From the NCBI RefSeq assembly GCF_009755355.1, contig NZ_WQLB01000044.1, positions 1 through 25,677 of the forward strand: a stretch of 25,677 bases of DNA. The letters are read 5' to 3'. This document shows, piece by piece, positions 22,882 to 25,677 of this stretch. Each line of letters starts with the position of its first letter. Within the stretch, counting starts at the first letter, position 1. A program made the translations under genes and the position numbers. The notes below the pieces were generated by a model. The model worked only from the letters and a program-made list of their open reading frames with translations, was not told the DNA's origin and did not search any database. This DNA is from Deinococcus arboris (GTDB taxonomy: Bacteria > Deinococcota > Deinococci > Deinococcales > Deinococcaceae).

Positions 22882-24618
22882 ATGACCCGCGCACTTTTGC
22901 CTCTGACTGACCACTACGACGTGCGCCGCGATCTGAGCGGTCACCCCGCCCTCTATCCACGGGTGCGGGGCTTTTCCCTGCTGCGCTTTCCCCTGCTGAA
23001 CAAAGGCACTGCTTTCACTGAAGACGAGCGCCAAGCGCTGGGGCTGGACGGCTTGCTGGCGCCGCAAGTGGACACACTGGACGAATTGATAGAGCGGCAG
23101 TACGCCGATTACCAGCGCCTGAGTGACCCCTTGGAGCAGCACATCTTCCTGCGTCACCTGCAAGACCGCAACGAGGTGCTGTTCTATGCACTGCTGTCCC
23201 GGCACATTGAGGAGATGCTGCCAGTGGTCTACACGCCCACAGTGGGCTTGGCGGTGCAGGAATTTAGCCGGATCTACCGGTATCCACGCGGCCTAACGCT
23301 GTCGACTCGGAACATCGGCCGCGCCGATCAGGCGCTGGCGAATGTGCCCCTCAACGACGTACGCATTATCGTCGCGACCGATTCCAGTGCCATTCTGGGG
23401 ATCGGCGATCAAGGCTTTGGCGGCATGGCGATTTCGATTGGCAAGCTGTCGCTGTATACGGTGGCGGGTGGGGTGGGCCCTGACAAGACGCTGCCTGTCG
23501 AATTGGATGTGGGCACTGGCCGCGCTGACCTGCGCGCCGACCCGGCGTATCTGGGGGTGAAACACGAGCGCCTGACCGGCGAAGCGTACCTGGCGTTCTT
23601 AGACCGTTTTGTAGAGGCGACCCTGGCCCGCTATCCCAAAGCCATCATCCAGTGGGAAGACTTCTCCAAAGACGCGGCCTTCAGCGTGCTGCACCGGTAC
23701 CGCCGCGTGGTGCCCTCCTTCAACGACGATATTCAGGGCACCGGTGCGGTGGTCCTGGCTGGGGTGTTGAACGCTTGTCGCGCCAAGAACGAGCGGCTGC
23801 GCGATCAGGTCATTGTGGTCCACGGTGCAGGTGCTGGGGGCGCAGGCGTGGCGGCAGCCATCCGGGAAGGCCTGCGGCGCGAAGGTCTGACGCCCGAGGA
23901 CGTGGCCGCGCGCGTCTTTGTGCTGGATTCGCGTGGCCTGCTCACCGATGACCGGCCGATGGAAGAGTACAAACGGGCGTTGGCCACGCCAAAGGCACTG
24001 GTGGCGGGCTGGAGTGGCCTGGATCTCGAAAGTGTCGTGTACCAGAGTCGCGCCACTGTCTTGCTCGGTCTGAGTGGGCAAGCGGGCATTTTTAGCGAAT
24101 CTGTTGTGCGCGCCGCCCATGTCAATACCCCCCAGCCCTTGATTTTCCCGCTGTCGAATCCCACCGCTAACACAGAAGCGCTCCCAGAAGACATCTTGCG
24201 CTGGACCGATGGGCAAGCCATCGTGGCCACTGGAAGCCCATTTGCACCCGTCACGCTGAAGGGAATCACACATGACATCGGTCAGGGCAACAACGCCTTT
24301 ATCTTTCCAGGCCTGGGGTTTGGTGCCGTGTTGGCTGGCGTGCGCGAGATTACCGATGAGATGGTGACGGCCGCCGCCTACGCCTTGGCCGACTGCACAG
24401 CGCGCGAGTGGCCGGGCCGCACTTACCCTCCCGTGTCCCAATTGGGGGTCGCCAGCGTGCAGGTGGCAGTCGCGGTCATCCGGCAGGCCTTGCGGGATGG
24501 AGTGGCGACTGATTTCAGCTTGTGGGCTTTGGACGATGCGGCTCTCCTGGAACTGGTCGAGCGCCGTTTCTGGCAACCTGAGTACCTCCCGTTCCGGGTG
24601 GAAGAGGCCGCAAATTGA
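22882..24618 (+). CDS. maeA: NAD-dependent malic enzyme
   Basis: 578 aa, close to the roughly 565 aa of E. coli MaeA. It decarboxylates malate to pyruvate with reduction of NAD(P). The N-terminal malic domain has the signature [28 protein letters not shown] (catalytic Tyr117), [10 protein letters not shown] and [15 protein letters not shown] carries the metal-binding Asp residues. The Rossmann domain has [13 protein letters not shown], and [12 protein letters not shown] follows. GGAGA 8 nt before the ATG supports the start. It is intact, high-GC and looks like a core metabolic gene beside mobile debris. NAD rather than NADP preference is inferred from overall resemblance. Confidence 0.95.
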   Translation: MTRALLPLTDHYDVRRDLSGHPALYPRVRGFSLLRFPLLNKGTAFTEDERQALGLDGLLAPQVDTLDELIERQYADYQRLSDPLEQHIFLRHLQDRNEVLFYALLSRHIEEMLPVVYTPTVGLAVQEFSRIYRYPRGLTLSTRNIGRADQALANVPLNDVRIIVATDSSAILGIGDQGFGGMAISIGKLSLYTVAGGVGPDKTLPVELDVGTGRADLRADPAYLGVKHERLTGEAYLAFLDRFVEATLARYPKAIIQWEDFSKDAAFSVLHRYRRVVPSFNDDIQGTGAVVLAGVLNACRAKNERLRDQVIVVHGAGAGGAGVAAAIREGLRREGLTPEDVAARVFVLDSRGLLTDDRPMEEYKRALATPKALVAGWSGLDLESVVYQSRATVLLGLSGQAGIFSESVVRAAHVNTPQPLIFPLSNPTANTEALPEDILRWTDGQAIVATGSPFAPVTLKGITHDIGQGNNAFIFPGLGFGAVLAGVREITDEMVTAAAYALADCTAREWPGRTYPPVSQLGVASVQVAVAVIRQALRDGVATDFSLWALDDAALLELVERRFWQPEYLPFRVEEAAN

Positions 24619-24630
24619 TCCTGATTCAGG

Positions 24631-24650
24631 CCAGAACGCCCCAGAACGCC
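24631..24650. repeat. Perfect tandem 10-mer
   Basis: CCAGAACGCC occurs twice with no gap, 12 nt after the malic enzyme stop at the edge of the IS982-like remnant. It may be replication slippage or a scar. Confidence 0.5.
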
Positions 24651-25203
24651 GTTGAGGGAGGTGTGAAATTGTGCGCGAGGATGGCCAGGACGACACGCCG
24701 TCGGAGTGAGCGTGGCGTCTTGGTGTGAACGGAGCAGGTCTGGGCCTCCACCACTCCAGCAACGACCGCTTCAATGCGTTTTTGCGTTCTCGCATGGCAG
24801 GCTGGCCGCCACCTGGTGTCGTACCGGGCAGTGCTCTTTGATGGGAACACATCCCCCAGGCAGCAGTACACCTTATCCCTAATGCTGGGTGGCCTGCCGA
24901 AGTCGGCCACCACTGGCTGAGCTCAGAGCTCACAGTCGTATTGTGCAGGTTCGCTCGGCAGAGCAGCTCTTGCACGATGTCACCAGATAGGGTTACCCAG
25001 GCCTGAAGTTTGTCTCTGTAGACGTCGCTCTGCGTCCCAAAGCCCCACCGAGTTCTGGGGAACATGCACCGGTTGCCCCTCTTGGGCCGGCAGACGGGCA
25101 GTGCATGGAATTGACAATCACTTCTGCACAGCGCTGTGACGGGCTGGTCATCGCTTTAAGTTGTTCGAGCAGCCGTTGCCTCTGAGTGTACGCCTGCGTG
25201 CAG

Positions 25204-25230
25204 GAGGGAAGATCGTGTCGATCTTCCCTC
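25204..25230. repeat. Perfect 12-bp inverted repeat with 3-nt loop
   Basis: GAGGGAAGATCG and CGATCTTCCCTC around TGT. It lies in the N-terminal coding part of the IS982-like remnant and has no T-run on either side. Confidence 0.6.
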
Positions 25231-25393
25231 AAGATGCTCCACCAGATGGATAGGAACGCGTATTTGAACAGCAGACGGCTGAGCAACAGGGCGACCAGCA
25301 GGGCGTTACTCCCCTCTGATGCAAATACTGTTTACGGTCACTGGAGTGTCGTCTGGCCCAGTGGTGAAGAAGCCGGATGACGGCTCAATTGTG

Positions 25394-25430
25394 ATGGAGA
25401 CGGTCTCGAGCTATACCGTCTCCATTTTTT
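25394..25430 (+). terminator. Rho-independent terminator
   Basis: A perfect 11-bp stem (ATGGAGACGGT / ACCGTCTCCAT) with a 10-nt loop, followed directly by six Ts on the plus strand. No intact plus-strand gene ends nearby; the nearest is the malic enzyme about 775 nt upstream, with IS debris between. Confidence 0.85.
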
Positions 25431-25480
25431 GCCTTCTGAGAGCTGCTGACCCGGTCCAGGAGTGATTCCCAAACGAGGTT

Positions 25481-25677
25481 TCAGATGGGGTAATTCACGA
25501 GGTCATTGCCGACCGAGGACGCCTCCGTGAACGCCAGGATATTCACGCTCTCCAGAATCTGCAAAAAGAACGCCGGGTCGCCCTGCCACTCCCGCGTATA
25601 GCCGAGGTCACGTGAGATCCGCTGCGCCGCCTGATTCAAGAGGCCCAGTTCCTGTTCCAGCACAGCCCGGGACGGAA
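25481..25677 (-). CDS. C-terminal part of an unknown protein, running out of the window
   Basis: About 65 residues are visible, ending at the stop at 25481. They read L-E-Q-E-L-G-L-L-N-Q-A-A-Q-R-I-S-R-D-L-G-Y-T-R-E-W-Q-G-D-P-A-F-F-L-Q-I-L-E-S-V and finish N-D-L-V-N-Y-P-I. It is helical and charged, with no recognised motif. The frame is open through the window edge, so a GTG at 25663 is probably internal. Convergent with the terminator at 25394. Confidence 0.6.
   Translation of the reverse strand, partial: PSRAVLEQELGLLNQAAQRISRDLGYTREWQGDPAFFLQILESVNILAFTEASSVGNDLVNYPI

Larger units (their letters stand above)
24626..25286 (-). pseudogene. IS982-like transposase, multiply frameshifted
   Basis: Minus-strand blocks in changing frames: R-L-L-E-Q-L-K-A-M and A-E-V-I-V-N-S-M; then P-V-C-R-P-K-R-G-N-R-C-M-F-P-R-T-R-W-G-F-G-T-Q; K-L-Q-A-W-V-T-L-S-G-D-I-V-Q and A-N-L-H-N-T-T; D-F-G-R-P-P-S-I-R-D-K-V-Y-C-C-L-G-D-V-F-P-S-K-S; and R-K-R-I-E-A-type ending with P-R-S-L-R-R-R-V-V-L-A-I-L-A-H-N-F. 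The order (D-S-x-P-x-P-V-C, x-L-H-A-W, x-D-K-G-Y, R-x-I-E and a final L-A-H-N) matches IS982-type transposases; IS5-type is the alternative. There are at least two frame changes and substituted catalytic-region residues (I-V-N-S-M for the usual D-S). Element ends were not found. Confidence 0.75.

Noticed and set aside
23599..25065. 488-codon open frame on the minus strand
   Set aside because: Mostly antisense to the malic enzyme gene with no protein character there; only its first part (about 24900-25065) is real transposase sequence.
1..25677. CRISPR arrays, tRNA or rRNA genes
   Set aside because: No regularly spaced repeats or recognisable tRNA/rRNA sequence noticed when reading both strands.

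Overview
The window looks like accessory DNA of a Deinococcus, probably a plasmid, megaplasmid or chromosomal island; this is inferred, because no replication or rRNA gene is present to prove it. The main support is a repeated start-site pattern: a TANNNT -10 hexamer ending 5-7 nt before the ATG in eight genes. This is the leaderless promoter type described in Deinococcus. Other support is the high but uneven GC content, lipobox signal peptides and heavy insertion-sequence (IS) debris.

Layout. 1-2245: a SUKH/SMI1-like gene convergent with a secreted nuclease lipoprotein (stops overlap by 4 bp), then a decayed operon (2-TM protein, DUF3006-like protein A1, protein B1). 2297-3241: a decayed gene. 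3553-5145: two IS6-family remnants around a secreted NTF2-like gene. 5393-6120: a decayed lipase-like gene. 6210-8019: protein B3, overlapping a protein with two helix-turn-helix-like repeats that is cut by a 997-bp IS630-family element with a TA target duplication. 8066-12709: lipoproteins, phospholipase A2 and a NarL-type two-component system, all on the minus strand. 12710-14768: a secreted App1-type phosphatidate phosphatase and two decayed genes. 15042-18376: a compact type IA topoisomerase, then the second A-B cassette with a decayed leader gene, and a 94-aa protein. 19344-22639: an astacin metalloprotease lipoprotein, a TPR protein with a degenerate GGDEF domain, and an astacin remnant. 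22882-25677: NAD malic enzyme, an IS982-like remnant, a terminator and the 3' end of a gene that leaves the window.

Two themes link the genes. First, many products are exported and degrade macromolecules: nuclease, phospholipase A2, phosphatidate phosphatase, metalloprotease and a dead lipase. This suggests scavenging or attack on neighbouring cells, possibly controlled by the two-component system. Second, a small protein family (B, about 104-109 aa) occurs three times. In two copies it is coupled by a TGATG overlap to a DUF3006-like gene; one copy is fused by overlap to a DNA-binding-like protein. Its function is unknown and it is the best candidate here for an undescribed system. About ten genes are broken, so the region is decaying as well as acquiring DNA.
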